From: Lachnospiraceae bacterium
GTDB taxonomy: Bacteria; Bacillota; Clostridia; Lachnospirales; Lachnospiraceae
Reading direction: 5' to 3'
Length of the DNA: 37,101 nucleotides
Assembly (NCBI GenBank): GCA_024403435.1
Contig: JAKSRV010000009.1
Location: 1-37,101, forward strand
The position numbers were made by a program, and so were the translations under genes. The notes under the pieces are model-generated. The model made no database searches, was not told the DNA's origin, and was given only the letters and a program-made list of their open reading frames with translations. Of the stretch, positions 26,371-33,133 are shown piece by piece. Each line of letters opens with the position of its first letter. The first letter of the stretch is position 1.

Positions 26371-26736
26371 TTACTCCTCTCCCCAGATCTCTACAACAAT
26401 TCGATCTACGCTTTCCCGGCTCATTCCGGTCTGTCTGGCTTCCTTCAATGCTTGCCGCAGGTCATTTTCCACCACTGTCATACGACCCTTCTTCCAGGAA
26501 GAACTATCCGCTACAAAATTACCGCGTCCGGTTATCGTGTACAGATATCCGTCCTGTTCAAGCTGAGCGTATGCACGCTGTATAGTGTTGGGGTTGACCG
26601 ACAAATCGATTGCCAGACTTCTTACGGACGGCAATTTGCTGTCCGGCTCAAGCACACCGCATACAATCAGCTGTGATAATTTCTCTACCACCTGCTCGTA
26701 TATTGGTCGCTTGTCTCTCAAATCCAATACAATCAT
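26371..26736 (-). CDS. GntR-family regulator, YtrA subfamily
   Basis: A 121-residue repressor-type protein. A winged helix-turn-helix covers residues 1-75 (RPIYEQVVEKLSQLI, LPSVRSLAIDLSVNPNTIQRAYAQLEQDGYL). A short C-terminal dimerisation tail of about 45 residues marks the YtrA subfamily, which has no ligand domain. The frame can be read from 26802, but GAGGT seven bases before the ATG at 26736 fixes the start (MIVLDLRDKRP). It is the first gene of the operon with the ABC ATPase and permease. A palindrome downstream of the promoter (26758-26780) is its likely binding site, so autorepression is expected. Confidence 0.94.
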   Translation of the reverse strand: MIVLDLRDKRPIYEQVVEKLSQLIVCGVLEPDSKLPSVRSLAIDLSVNPNTIQRAYAQLEQDGYLYTITGRGNFVADSSSWKKGRMTVVENDLRQALKEARQTGMSRESVDRIVVEIWGEE

Positions 26737-26757
26737 ATGGCTACCTCTCGTGTATGA

Positions 26758-26780
26758 GTGTATTAATACGTTTAATACAC
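26758..26780. promoter_or_regulatory. Operator palindrome for the YtrA-type repressor
   Basis: Perfect nine-base arms GTGTATTAA (26758-26766) and TTAATACAC (26772-26780) separated by five bases. The site lies just downstream of the predicted transcription start of the regulator operon, which suits repression. A second GTGTAT-like half-site lies beside it at 26750-26755. Confidence 0.75.
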
Positions 26781-26792
26781 TTGACGACACAT

Positions 26793-26821
26793 AAATTACC
26801 ACCTAGAGATTTATATGTCAA
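26793..26821 (-). promoter_or_regulatory. Promoter of the ytrA-type regulator/ABC operon
   Basis: On the minus strand TTGACA (26821-26816), 17 bases, TAATTT (26798-26793). The -35 is a perfect consensus. Confidence 0.65.
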
Positions 26822-27029
26822 TGATATTAGTGAATTTTTTTTATTAAGAAACCTTAAGAACCCATAATTCTTTGCAAAAATGGATACTGAGCTGCATTTT
26901 CTGCCATATCCCTCGGTAGTATACTGTGGACAAGGTTAATACCGGTTGCATACGCCGGTCATCAGTATAAACAATAACTTTTGGAATAGTACATCATCCG
27001 TACTATCAAAACATCACGAGGTAAAAAAT

Positions 27030-27344
27030 ATGTCAGAACTGATACTCACTAAAGATAATTTCGAAACTGAAGTTCTTAATTCAGAGCTGCCTGTAATCGT
27101 AGATTTCTGGGCAGACTGGTGCGGTCCCTGCAAAAAGCTCAGCCCGATTATTTCTCAGATTGCCGCAGAAAACAAAGGCAAATTGAAGGTCGGCAAAGTA
27201 AATGTCGATGAACAGATGGCCCTGGCTTCCAAGTACAAAATCATGACTATTCCCACCGTAATCCTCTTTCAGAACGGCCGGGCAGACAAGACCGCTGTAG
27301 GCTTCAAGTCTAAGACTGACCTTCTCAGATTTTTTGAAATCTAA
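27030..27344 (+). CDS. trxA: Thioredoxin
   Basis: A 104-residue thioredoxin that reduces protein disulfides in the cytoplasm. The active site WCGPC is at residues 30-34 in FWADWCGPCKK, and the cis-proline is in MTIPTVILF. The frame opens at 26946, but GAGGT eight bases before the ATG at 27030 and the family length give the start. The upstream leader contains two short hairpins (ACCGG/CCGGT, 26941-26959; ATAGTAC/GTACTAT, 26986-27006). A TATACT at 26920-26925 may be its -10, without a good -35. Confidence 0.95.
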   Translation: MSELILTKDNFETEVLNSELPVIVDFWADWCGPCKKLSPIISQIAAENKGKLKVGKVNVDEQMALASKYKIMTIPTVILFQNGRADKTAVGFKSKTDLLRFFEI

Positions 27345-27374
27345 ATCCGTCGTAAATAAATATGATTACATAAG

Positions 27375-27406
27375 AAAAGAGTGGAACCTTACGATTCCAC
27401 TCTTTT
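27375..27406. terminator. Bidirectional terminator between trxA and the lipoprotein gene
   Basis: Perfect 12-base stem AAAAGAGTGGAA (27375-27386) with TTCCACTCTTTT (27395-27406), with T runs on both strands, between convergent genes. Confidence 0.92.
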
Positions 27407-27421
27407 TTGAATAACATAATC

Positions 27422-27799
27422 TCACTCATCCGCAGGCTGCTTCTTGTATTTATGTCCTTCATTAGTCAAGTTACCACCGGAATACTCCAACAGCATGGTT
27501 GCCTCATCTTCTCCGCTTTTATAAAGAAGTACCGTATTTCCGTTTAACTTGTAGGTACCTATTTCCGCAGCCGTAAACTCTCCACCGACATATGTTACAA
27601 TACCATACTCCCCAAATTCACTGAGCGCGATAGAGGTGGATACAAGATTACCATTCTCTGTGTACTCTGCTTTCCAAATTCCGATAGTATAATCTGCATC
27701 CAAATTCTCGGGCGCACCGCATGCGGATATAAATATGCACAATAATACAGATACTAATATCACACACAAACTCTTTGATTTATTAAACATAAATTTCAT
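27422..27799 (-). CDS. Small lipoprotein of unknown function
   Basis: A 125-residue protein with a lipoprotein signal: basic N-terminus (NKSKS), a hydrophobic core (LCVILVSVLLCIFIS) and the lipobox ISAC-G, so the mature protein starts at the cysteine near residue 27 and is tethered outside the membrane. The mature part looks all-beta (YTIGIWKAEYTENGN, EYGIVTYVGGEFT, GTYKLNGNTVLLY), a pattern seen in small lipocalin-like lipoproteins of Clostridia. GGAGAGAG precedes the ATG at 27799; an upstream GTG at 27811 is less likely. It lies 62 bases after the antiporter gene with no terminator between, so the two are probably co-transcribed. Confidence 0.8.
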   Translation of the reverse strand: MKFMFNKSKSLCVILVSVLLCIFISACGAPENLDADYTIGIWKAEYTENGNLVSTSIALSEFGEYGIVTYVGGEFTAAEIGTYKLNGNTVLLYKSGEDEATMLLEYSGGNLTNEGHKYKKQPADE

Positions 27800-27861
27800 A
27801 ACTCTCTCCACAGATTAATATCATACTCAATCATCACATCAGGTATCATATCACGCAATAC

Positions 27862-29040
27862 TTACTGCTTTTTCAACAGTCTTTTATATGAAACATCAAT
27901 CGCAAAAGCTCCGAGCGGTGCAGTAATAACGATAGCCAACACCGCTACGGTCAGTACTATGTTACCACAACCGAGTCCCATTGCAAGCGGTACACCACCT
28001 ATTGCGGCCTGAACCGTAGCCTTAGGTGTATATGCCATCATTGTGAAAAATCTCTCCTTCATATTCAGCTTCGTGCCGAGCAAAGATACAAATACTCCTA
28101 CCATTCTGAATGCCAGTGCTGCAAATATAAGTATCACTGCTCCCCAGCCGGCCTGTTTTACATAAGATATATCCACAGTCGCACCCACCAGTACGAACAG
28201 GAGAATCTCAGCCCCTACCCACAGCTTATTGTATTTAGCCGAGAGGCGCTTCGCCAAAGCCTCATTCTTCTGCTTGATTCCTATACCGATACACATAATC
28301 GATATAAGAGATGCAAATGTAATCTGTATCGGAATAGCATCCTCTGCTACAACCAGTAGCAGCGACACGCACAAGAAAATAATAACCTTCACCGTATCAC
28401 GCATATGACACTTTGTATAAAACAGGTTAAGAAGTAATCCCACACCTACACCTATAGCGATTCCCAGCACAATAGACACAGGGATATTTACAAATCTTAG
28501 CGCCGACACTTTATCTCCGGCTGCAAGACCTGTAAAGGTCGTAAACAATACGATTACATACACATCATCCACAGAAGCACCGGCTAATATAAGCTGAGGA
28601 ATAGCCTTATCCATTCCATAGCCCTCTTCAGTCAGTTTTACCATTCTGGGAACCACCACCGCAGGTGATACTGCCGCCAACACCGCACCCATTATGGCAG
28701 CTTCCATATACGATATTCCAAGCAATCTCGGTGCAAGCAACATCATTCCGGCCAGCTCAAAACTCGCAGGCACAAAACACATCAGTATTGCCGGACGCCC
28801 TATTTTTTTCAGTCCCGCAACATCGAGTCCGAGCCCCGCTCTTGTTAAGATTATTACCAGTGCTATTTTTCTTAATTCTGCCGAGATATTCAGAATTGAC
28901 GGATCCAGCAGATTCAATACATACGGTCCGAGCACTATACCTGTTGCCAGCATTCCAATCAAACCGGGCAGCTTTATTTTTTTACAAATCCAACTCATGC
29001 TCATTCCAACCAGCAATATTAATGCAAGACTAAGAAACAT
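27862..29040 (-). CDS. Cation:proton antiporter family membrane protein, probably fluoride-responsive
   Basis: A 392-residue monovalent cation:proton antiporter of the CPA superfamily, with about 12 hydrophobic helices. The first half reads as a Kef/NhaP-type core (LPGLIGMLATGIVLGPYVL, LTRAGLGLDVAGLKKIGRPA). The ion-binding region is in GASVDDVYVIVLF (about 170-182), where the adjacent Asp pair matches the DD/ND site of the family. There is no C-terminal TrkA domain. GAGGTGA precedes the ATG. The leader contains a fluoride-type riboswitch and terminator (29102-29212). Antiporter genes are known among fluoride riboswitch targets, so I infer a role under fluoride stress; whether it moves fluoride or only restores ion or pH balance is not visible. 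Confidence 0.9.
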   Translation of the reverse strand: MFLSLALILLVGMSMSWICKKIKLPGLIGMLATGIVLGPYVLNLLDPSILNISAELRKIALVIILTRAGLGLDVAGLKKIGRPAILMCFVPASFELAGMMLLAPRLLGISYMEAAIMGAVLAAVSPAVVVPRMVKLTEEGYGMDKAIPQLILAGASVDDVYVIVLFTTFTGLAAGDKVSALRFVNIPVSIVLGIAIGVGVGLLLNLFYTKCHMRDTVKVIIFLCVSLLLVVAEDAIPIQITFASLISIMCIGIGIKQKNEALAKRLSAKYNKLWVGAEILLFVLVGATVDISYVKQAGWGAVILIFAALAFRMVGVFVSLLGTKLNMKERFFTMMAYTPKATVQAAIGGVPLAMGLGCGNIVLTVAVLAIVITAPLGAFAIDVSYKRLLKKQ

Positions 29041-29101
29041 TTTAATTTCACCTCTTTATACACTTTATTTTTTCAAATACTGTATGCAAATCCCAACAAC
29101 C

Positions 29102-29146
29102 AAAAAAGCCGACAGTTTCTGCGTAATTCGCAGAAGCCATCAGCTT
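29102..29146 (-). terminator. Riboswitch-controlled terminator ahead of the antiporter gene
   Basis: On the minus strand a 17-base imperfect stem uses TTCTGCG/CGCAGAA at its top and AAGCTGATGG with CTGTCGGCTT at its base, followed by TTTTTT. Its 5' arm is the conserved 3' part of the aptamer (29144-29132), so aptamer folding and termination exclude each other. Confidence 0.8.
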
Positions 29147-29212
29147 AATAAGCGGTTTTAATATTCGTGTAACCGCCGGACAATTGCGATTCCGACCTAT
29201 CATCTCACGAAC
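29128..29212 (-). ncRNA. Fluoride (crcB-type) riboswitch aptamer
   Basis: Read on the minus strand: P1 arm UUCGUG (29211-29206), then GAUG (29204-29201) and AGGUC, then a variable insert, the P1 partner CACGAA (29169-29164), AUUAAAACC, a small hairpin GCUU-AUU-AAGC (29153-29143) and the conserved GCUGAUGGCUUCU (29144-29132). The order GAUG, closing stem, AAAC/AAACC, hairpin, CUGAUGGCxUCU is that of the fluoride riboswitch (as I recall the Thermotoga petrophila aptamer). AGGUC can form the pseudoknot with GGCUU, with two wobble pairs. The loop after the pseudoknot strand is about 24 bases longer than in the compact aptamers and holds a CGGA/UCCG mini-stem. It controls the antiporter downstream. 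Confidence rests on motif reading, not on a covariance search. Confidence 0.72.
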
Positions 29213-29213
29213 A

Positions 29214-29238
29214 CTACGGAAGTGCCTCATTTCCGTAG
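29214..29238 (-). other. Leader hairpin upstream of the riboswitch
   Basis: Perfect eight-base stem CTACGGAA (29214-29221) with TTCCGTAG (29231-29238), located between the predicted transcription start and the aptamer. It may protect or insulate the 5' end. Confidence 0.5.
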
Positions 29239-29246
29239 AAAACGAT

Positions 29247-29275
29247 ATCATATTTTAGTAGCATTGTCCATACAA
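29247..29275 (-). promoter_or_regulatory. Promoter of the riboswitch-antiporter transcript
   Basis: On the minus strand TTGTAT (29275-29270), exactly 17 bases, TATGAT (29252-29247). Transcription would begin near 29240, just ahead of the leader hairpin and aptamer. Confidence 0.6.
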
Positions 29276-29288
29276 TGCTTGGTATAAT
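29260..29288 (+). promoter_or_regulatory. Extended -10 promoter with overlapping palindrome for the epimerase gene
   Basis: TGGTATAAT (29280-29288) is an extended -10; no good -35 is present. Directly upstream lies the palindrome AGCATTGT-CCAT-ACAATGCT (29260-29279), which also overlaps the -35 of the divergent antiporter promoter. A regulator bound there could control both genes. Confidence 0.5.
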
Positions 29289-29327
29289 TTATCCGTCATT
29301 AATTCAATTATTCGAGGGAGAATTAAT

Positions 29328-30218
29328 ATGCTTTATACGCTTGAAAATGAAAAATTAATTGTAACCATAGATACCTTCGGTGCGGAAATCAAAGCCGTCA
29401 AGGACAAGGCCACGGGCCGCGACTATATCTGGTGCGGTGACAAAAAATACTGGAGCCGTACCGCTCCCGTGCTTTTTCCATTCGTAGGCTCATGCCGCGA
29501 TAATAAGTACACTTTTGAAGGTACAGATTACTCCATTTCTTCACACGGTTTTGCCCGCGATATGGAGCATACCGTGGTAAGCAGCACAGATACCGAAATC
29601 TGGTTTTCACTAAAGGACACCGAAGATACTTACACCAAATATCCCTTCCACTTTGACTTTATGAACGGATACAAGCTCGAAGGCAACACCGTATCCGTAA
29701 TGTGGAAGGTCATCAATCCCGGTCAGGACAGAGCAGATGACAAACTGTACTTTTCTGTAGGTGCTCATCCCGCATTTGTATGCCCTCTCAACGGAGAAGA
29801 CAACAAATCAGGCTACAAGCTCTTTTTCGAGGGTGTAAATGAAATCCGTCATCACGGCAATCTGACAGGAACCTGCACTCACGAGGACCTTGTACTTCCC
29901 TTGGAAAATAATCGTGTGACTCTGACTCCCGAATTTTTCGACAGAACCACTTACATTATCGAAGGTAATCAGACCGGTTGCGTAGGCATTGAGGACCCTA
30001 ACGGAGACAGATACATCACGGTAAAATTCAATACTCCCCTTTTCGGAGTATGGTCTCCCGAGAAAAAGAATGCTCCCTTCCTCTGCATAGAACCCTGGTG
30101 CGGTCGTGCTGACTATGACGACTATACCGGAGATTTGACTCAGAGAGAATACGGCAATGTCCTCGCCAAGGATGAAACCTTCGAGAACACCTACACTATT
30201 GAATTCGGACATAATTAA
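29328..30218 (+). CDS. Aldose 1-epimerase family protein (LacX-like)
   Basis: A 296-residue galactose-mutarotase-fold protein, cytoplasmic. The family landmarks are SHGFARDMEHTV (about 66-77) and the conserved histidine in FSVGAHPAFVCPL (about 144-156), with a C-terminal segment PFLCIEPWCGRADYDDYTGDLTQRE typical of LacX-like members. The reaction would be interconversion of alpha and beta anomers of a hexose or hexose phosphate; the substrate cannot be read. GAGGGAG precedes the ATG. It is monocistronic and divergent from the riboswitch-antiporter unit. Confidence 0.9.
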   Translation: MLYTLENEKLIVTIDTFGAEIKAVKDKATGRDYIWCGDKKYWSRTAPVLFPFVGSCRDNKYTFEGTDYSISSHGFARDMEHTVVSSTDTEIWFSLKDTEDTYTKYPFHFDFMNGYKLEGNTVSVMWKVINPGQDRADDKLYFSVGAHPAFVCPLNGEDNKSGYKLFFEGVNEIRHHGNLTGTCTHEDLVLPLENNRVTLTPEFFDRTTYIIEGNQTGCVGIEDPNGDRYITVKFNTPLFGVWSPEKKNAPFLCIEPWCGRADYDDYTGDLTQREYGNVLAKDETFENTYTIEFGHN

Positions 30219-30226
30219 TACACTAT

Positions 30227-30273
30227 ACCGACTTATTGAATTCCGGCATAACAAACCTGTTCAATAAGTCGGT
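30227..30273. repeat. Perfect 14-base inverted repeat downstream of the epimerase gene
   Basis: ACCGACTTATTGAA (30227-30240) and TTCAATAAGTCGGT (30260-30273) around a 19-base loop. It lies eight bases after the stop codon but is followed by AAAAATATG on the plus strand, so it lacks the T tract of an intrinsic terminator. It may stabilise the 3' end of the mRNA. Confidence 0.6.
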
Positions 30274-30331
30274 AAAAATATGCATAATCCTCACACCGTG
30301 TTTTGCAACACATATATATTCATCAAGTAGT

Positions 30332-30360
30332 TTGCAAAGACACATTGAAATCCGTATATT
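30332..30360 (+). promoter_or_regulatory. Promoter of the YlmH-like gene
   Basis: TTGCAA (30332-30337), exactly 17 bases, TATATT (30355-30360). Transcription would start only about 12 bases before the ATG at 30379, leaving almost no leader. Confidence 0.55.
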
Positions 30361-30378
30361 AACCCTTGAGAAAATGAC

Positions 30379-31143
30379 ATGAACAATAAAGACGAAATCA
30401 CTTTAGTACAAAAGCATCTTCGCGATTTGGCAGATCGTTCCTACAAACAAGACATGTATACCTTCAGCAGTTTCCTTTCTATAGCAGAGGTAGACGCATT
30501 CTATGCCATCGAGCGTGAGCTGTCATACGCTTCTCCCAAGCTGTTCGGAGGTTATGATTCAGCAGAAAGAATGCTGGTACGCTTCGGAAATGAAGAGGCC
30601 CTTGGCTACTCGCAGGACCCTCCGATTGTCTGCATTCATATCACTCCTCTTATGGAGAAATTCGCTGACAATCTCTCTCACAGAGATTTCCTCGGTGCAC
30701 TTATGAACTTGGGAATAGAACGAAGCGTACTTGGTGATATCAAGGCCGGAGACAAGCAGGCATATCTTTTCTGCCTGGACTCAATGGCTGACTTTATATG
30801 TGAAAACTTAGATCAGGTGAAGCACACTCACGTAAAATGCAGATGTATCACAGAGGCTGCGGAATTCCCTAAGGATGAACCTCAAAAGCTCTTAATTCAG
30901 GTTGCCTCCGAGCGTGCAGATGCTTTGATTTCAAAAGTTTACAACCTCTCCAGAAATGACTCCCTGGAACTTTTCAGAACCGGCAAAGTATTTATCAACG
31001 GGCGCCTGACTGAAAACAATTCCAAGTCAATCAGCATGGGAGATGTAATAAATGCAAGAGGCTACGGCAAATTTAAGGTCGTATCCGAACCAACTACAAC
31101 AAAAAAAGGCAAGCTTAACCTAAATATAGAGGCTTACCGATAA
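30379..31143 (+). CDS. YlmH-family S4-domain RNA-binding protein
   Basis: A 254-residue protein. The N-terminal YlmH domain (about 1-165) contains the family block LSHRDFLGALMNLGIERSVLGDI. The C-terminal S4 RNA-binding domain (about 182-245) contains SLELFRTGKVFINGRLTENNSKSISMGDVINARGYGKF. YlmH proteins bind ribosomal complexes and act in rescue of stalled nascent chains. In many Firmicutes ylmH sits beside divIVA in the division cluster; here it stands alone. No clear Shine-Dalgarno is seen (only a weak GAG about 9 bases upstream), and the predicted transcript start is very near the ATG. Confidence 0.92.
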   Translation: MNNKDEITLVQKHLRDLADRSYKQDMYTFSSFLSIAEVDAFYAIERELSYASPKLFGGYDSAERMLVRFGNEEALGYSQDPPIVCIHITPLMEKFADNLSHRDFLGALMNLGIERSVLGDIKAGDKQAYLFCLDSMADFICENLDQVKHTHVKCRCITEAAEFPKDEPQKLLIQVASERADALISKVYNLSRNDSLELFRTGKVFINGRLTENNSKSISMGDVINARGYGKFKVVSEPTTTKKGKLNLNIEAYR

Positions 31144-31182
31144 CTCATCAAAAAATATTTCATTTACAGATTTTGATGAAGA

Positions 31183-31506
31183 ATGCGAGAGAAAATGGGA
31201 TTACAGATTTTTACAGATTCAGCCAGTGACATTACCCAGGCTCAGGCCGCAGAAATGAACATCACGGTTATTCCTTTAACCGTAACCTTTGGAGAAACCA
31301 GTTATCTTGACGGTATCGATTTTGACAAGAATTTCTATCTTGCGTATACCGGTCATTCTAAAGAATTACTCGACAAATATATCGAAGACAGCTTAGACCT
31401 CTATGACGGAAAGGTTAGCGATTTCCCTACCAGTACCGTAGGCTGTGCCATCGGTACCCATATTGGCCCCGGTGCTATTTGTATCGCTTTCTTCTGCAAT
31501 AAGTAG
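31183..31506 (+). pseudogene. Internally deleted DegV-family remnant
   Basis: The 107-residue reading frame joins the N-terminus of a DegV fatty-acid-binding protein (IFTDSASDITQAQAAE...VIPLTVTFGE...YLDGIDFDKNFY, to about residue 52) directly to a DegV C-terminus (YTGHSKELLDKYIEDS...VGCAIGTHIGPGAICIAF). DegV proteins are about 280 residues long, so about 175 central residues are missing, including the SxxxGT...S lipid-binding core. The frame is kept, so a short product could still be made, but it cannot bind a fatty acid in the known way. It follows the YlmH-like gene by 39 bases. The start may be the ATG at 31195, which has GAGAG just upstream. I read it as a decayed gene; a selected mini-protein is less likely. 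Confidence 0.75.
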
Positions 31507-31563
31507 TCATCACAAGCCATAGAAATTAATAGACTCCGAATATATAGATTAATCTAAACATAA

Positions 31564-31601
31564 AAGACGCATACCAAGGGATTACCCCAAGTATGCGTCT
31601 T
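31564..31601. terminator. Bidirectional terminator between DegV remnant and AlgJ-like gene
   Basis: Perfect 11-base stem AAGACGCATAC (31564-31574) with GTATGCGTCTT (31591-31601), followed by ATTTTA on plus and by TTTTA on minus. It serves the convergent ends. Confidence 0.85.
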
Positions 31602-31608
31602 ATTTTAC

Positions 31609-33117
31609 TTACTGTCTTGAAAACAAATCAATTATATACTGTGCAGATGTAATAATTCTTGCATCGTTTCTTTCATTGGCCTGAAGCACCAATACATCAC
31701 AGTCCAATATATCCGCATCGGCAGAAGATATCACTTCACGATTATAAAACATACACTGCTTAAAATCATATTTAAGGAAACCTATCATATTTACTCTGAA
31801 GGAATCTCCGATAAGAACCATTTTCTCATCATTAGCCGAATCGGATTCGGTCCTGTAGATATTTTCCAATGCCTCATATCCGGCTGTCTCATAAGTGATA
31901 TTTACATTATCTCTGTAGAAAAGAAGGTAATCAATATCAGGCTCGTACGATGAAGCATCTATTCCCGCCAAATCGATCAAATCGCCGGCACGTCCGTACT
32001 CATAGGTATTAATCGCAAGTGTCATAGGATCTGTAACCTGCATTCCCAATGATGAATACAGAGCCTGTACTCCAATGAACGCGCCCATATGGTTCCAGTG
32101 AGTATCGTATCTGTAATATACTTGCCAGAATCTGTCGCTGTACTCCAGTTCACTCAGAGGAAATGATATCGCAAGATCCGAATTGTTCTTAATATAATCA
32201 ACCAGTCTCTCGGTTCTCTTGTACTCATTTTCAACATTATAGGTAGGCATATATTCCGAATATACCTGATCCTTATCGGGTGCAATAGAAATTGCAAGCT
32301 TAATACCTCTCTCCTGACACATTTCATCAAGAGTTATCAAGGTCTGCATATATGCATTCATTTCTTCATCAGACATTATATTGTTGGCCTTGTAGTAATT
32401 AATATTTCCAAAACCATACAGGAAGAGCCAGTCATTTCTTCCTATGATGGTTGTATCATTGATTACCACCGGTGCCAAATAACTGTCATCGACCAGCTTA
32501 TTTTGCCAATCGCGATATTCTATCTCATGACAATCAGCACAAAAATATATACTGTACCCCCATGTTTCCAAGGATGCATCCTGACCGCCGGCATATACCC
32601 AGGTATGCTCATGAACCGTCACCACGTCATCCCCTGAGTTACCAAGCTCTGAATCATTCTGCGAACTGTTACCGGATGTATTTACTCCATCCGATCCTGT
32701 AGCTGAAGTAGTACCTCCGTTATTACCCGAACCGGTATTTGATGCACCGCCGAACAACTCATTAAACGCAGTATCATCGCTGTCAATCTCACTTGTACCG
32801 CTTCCATAGAGTGCCGCCATTATTGCAGGCTTCAGTTCTTTTTCATAGCGCGACTCAAGCTTTGTATTGGCCTTCTGATAAAATGATACCAGCGAACTTC
32901 TGAATGGTGCCCTGTCTGCAAAATAGGCGGACAAAACATCTCCGGATGATGCTAACTGAGTGACTGACTCAATCTTGGTCTTCTCACGCTTCTCTCCAAG
33001 ATCATAGTTCAGCTTCTCGTATGTAGCAGGACTCCCTAGCTTTATTCCTATCCACACAATCGTCGGAACTATCAGAATGGCAATAAATGCAATTATCTTA
33101 AACTTATAGTTCTTCAT
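31609..33117 (-). CDS. AlgJ/AlgX-like SGNH-fold acetylation protein with inserted zinc-ribbon-like segment
   Basis: A 502-residue protein with one N-terminal transmembrane helix (about residues 8-27) and an extracellular region. Residues about 120-165 are a Ser/Gly/Asn/Asp-rich linker. Residues about 168-205 contain HEHTWVYAG and YFCADCHEIEYRDW, a His/Cys pattern like a small metal-binding repeat. The SGNH domain follows, with the Asp/His motif YDTHWNHMG (about 337-345) and the serine motif LIGDSF (about 433-438). This is the AlgJ/AlgX (DHHW) arrangement for O-acetylation of exopolysaccharide. It starts 16 bases after the MBOAT gene and has GAGG before the ATG. It pairs functionally with that MBOAT. 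Confidence 0.85.
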   Translation of the reverse strand: MKNYKFKIIAFIAILIVPTIVWIGIKLGSPATYEKLNYDLGEKREKTKIESVTQLASSGDVLSAYFADRAPFRSSLVSFYQKANTKLESRYEKELKPAIMAALYGSGTSEIDSDDTAFNELFGGASNTGSGNNGGTTSATGSDGVNTSGNSSQNDSELGNSGDDVVTVHEHTWVYAGGQDASLETWGYSIYFCADCHEIEYRDWQNKLVDDSYLAPVVINDTTIIGRNDWLFLYGFGNINYYKANNIMSDEEMNAYMQTLITLDEMCQERGIKLAISIAPDKDQVYSEYMPTYNVENEYKRTERLVDYIKNNSDLAISFPLSELEYSDRFWQVYYRYDTHWNHMGAFIGVQALYSSLGMQVTDPMTLAINTYEYGRAGDLIDLAGIDASSYEPDIDYLLFYRDNVNITYETAGYEALENIYRTESDSANDEKMVLIGDSFRVNMIGFLKYDFKQCMFYNREVISSADADILDCDVLVLQANERNDARIITSAQYIIDLFSRQ

Positions 33118-33133
33118 TCAAATCCTCAAACTC

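Noticed and set aside
29102-29146. Terminator of an independent small RNA gene
   Set aside because: The stem shares its 5' arm with the conserved part of a fluoride-type aptamer and precedes a transporter gene in the same orientation, so an attenuator explains it better.
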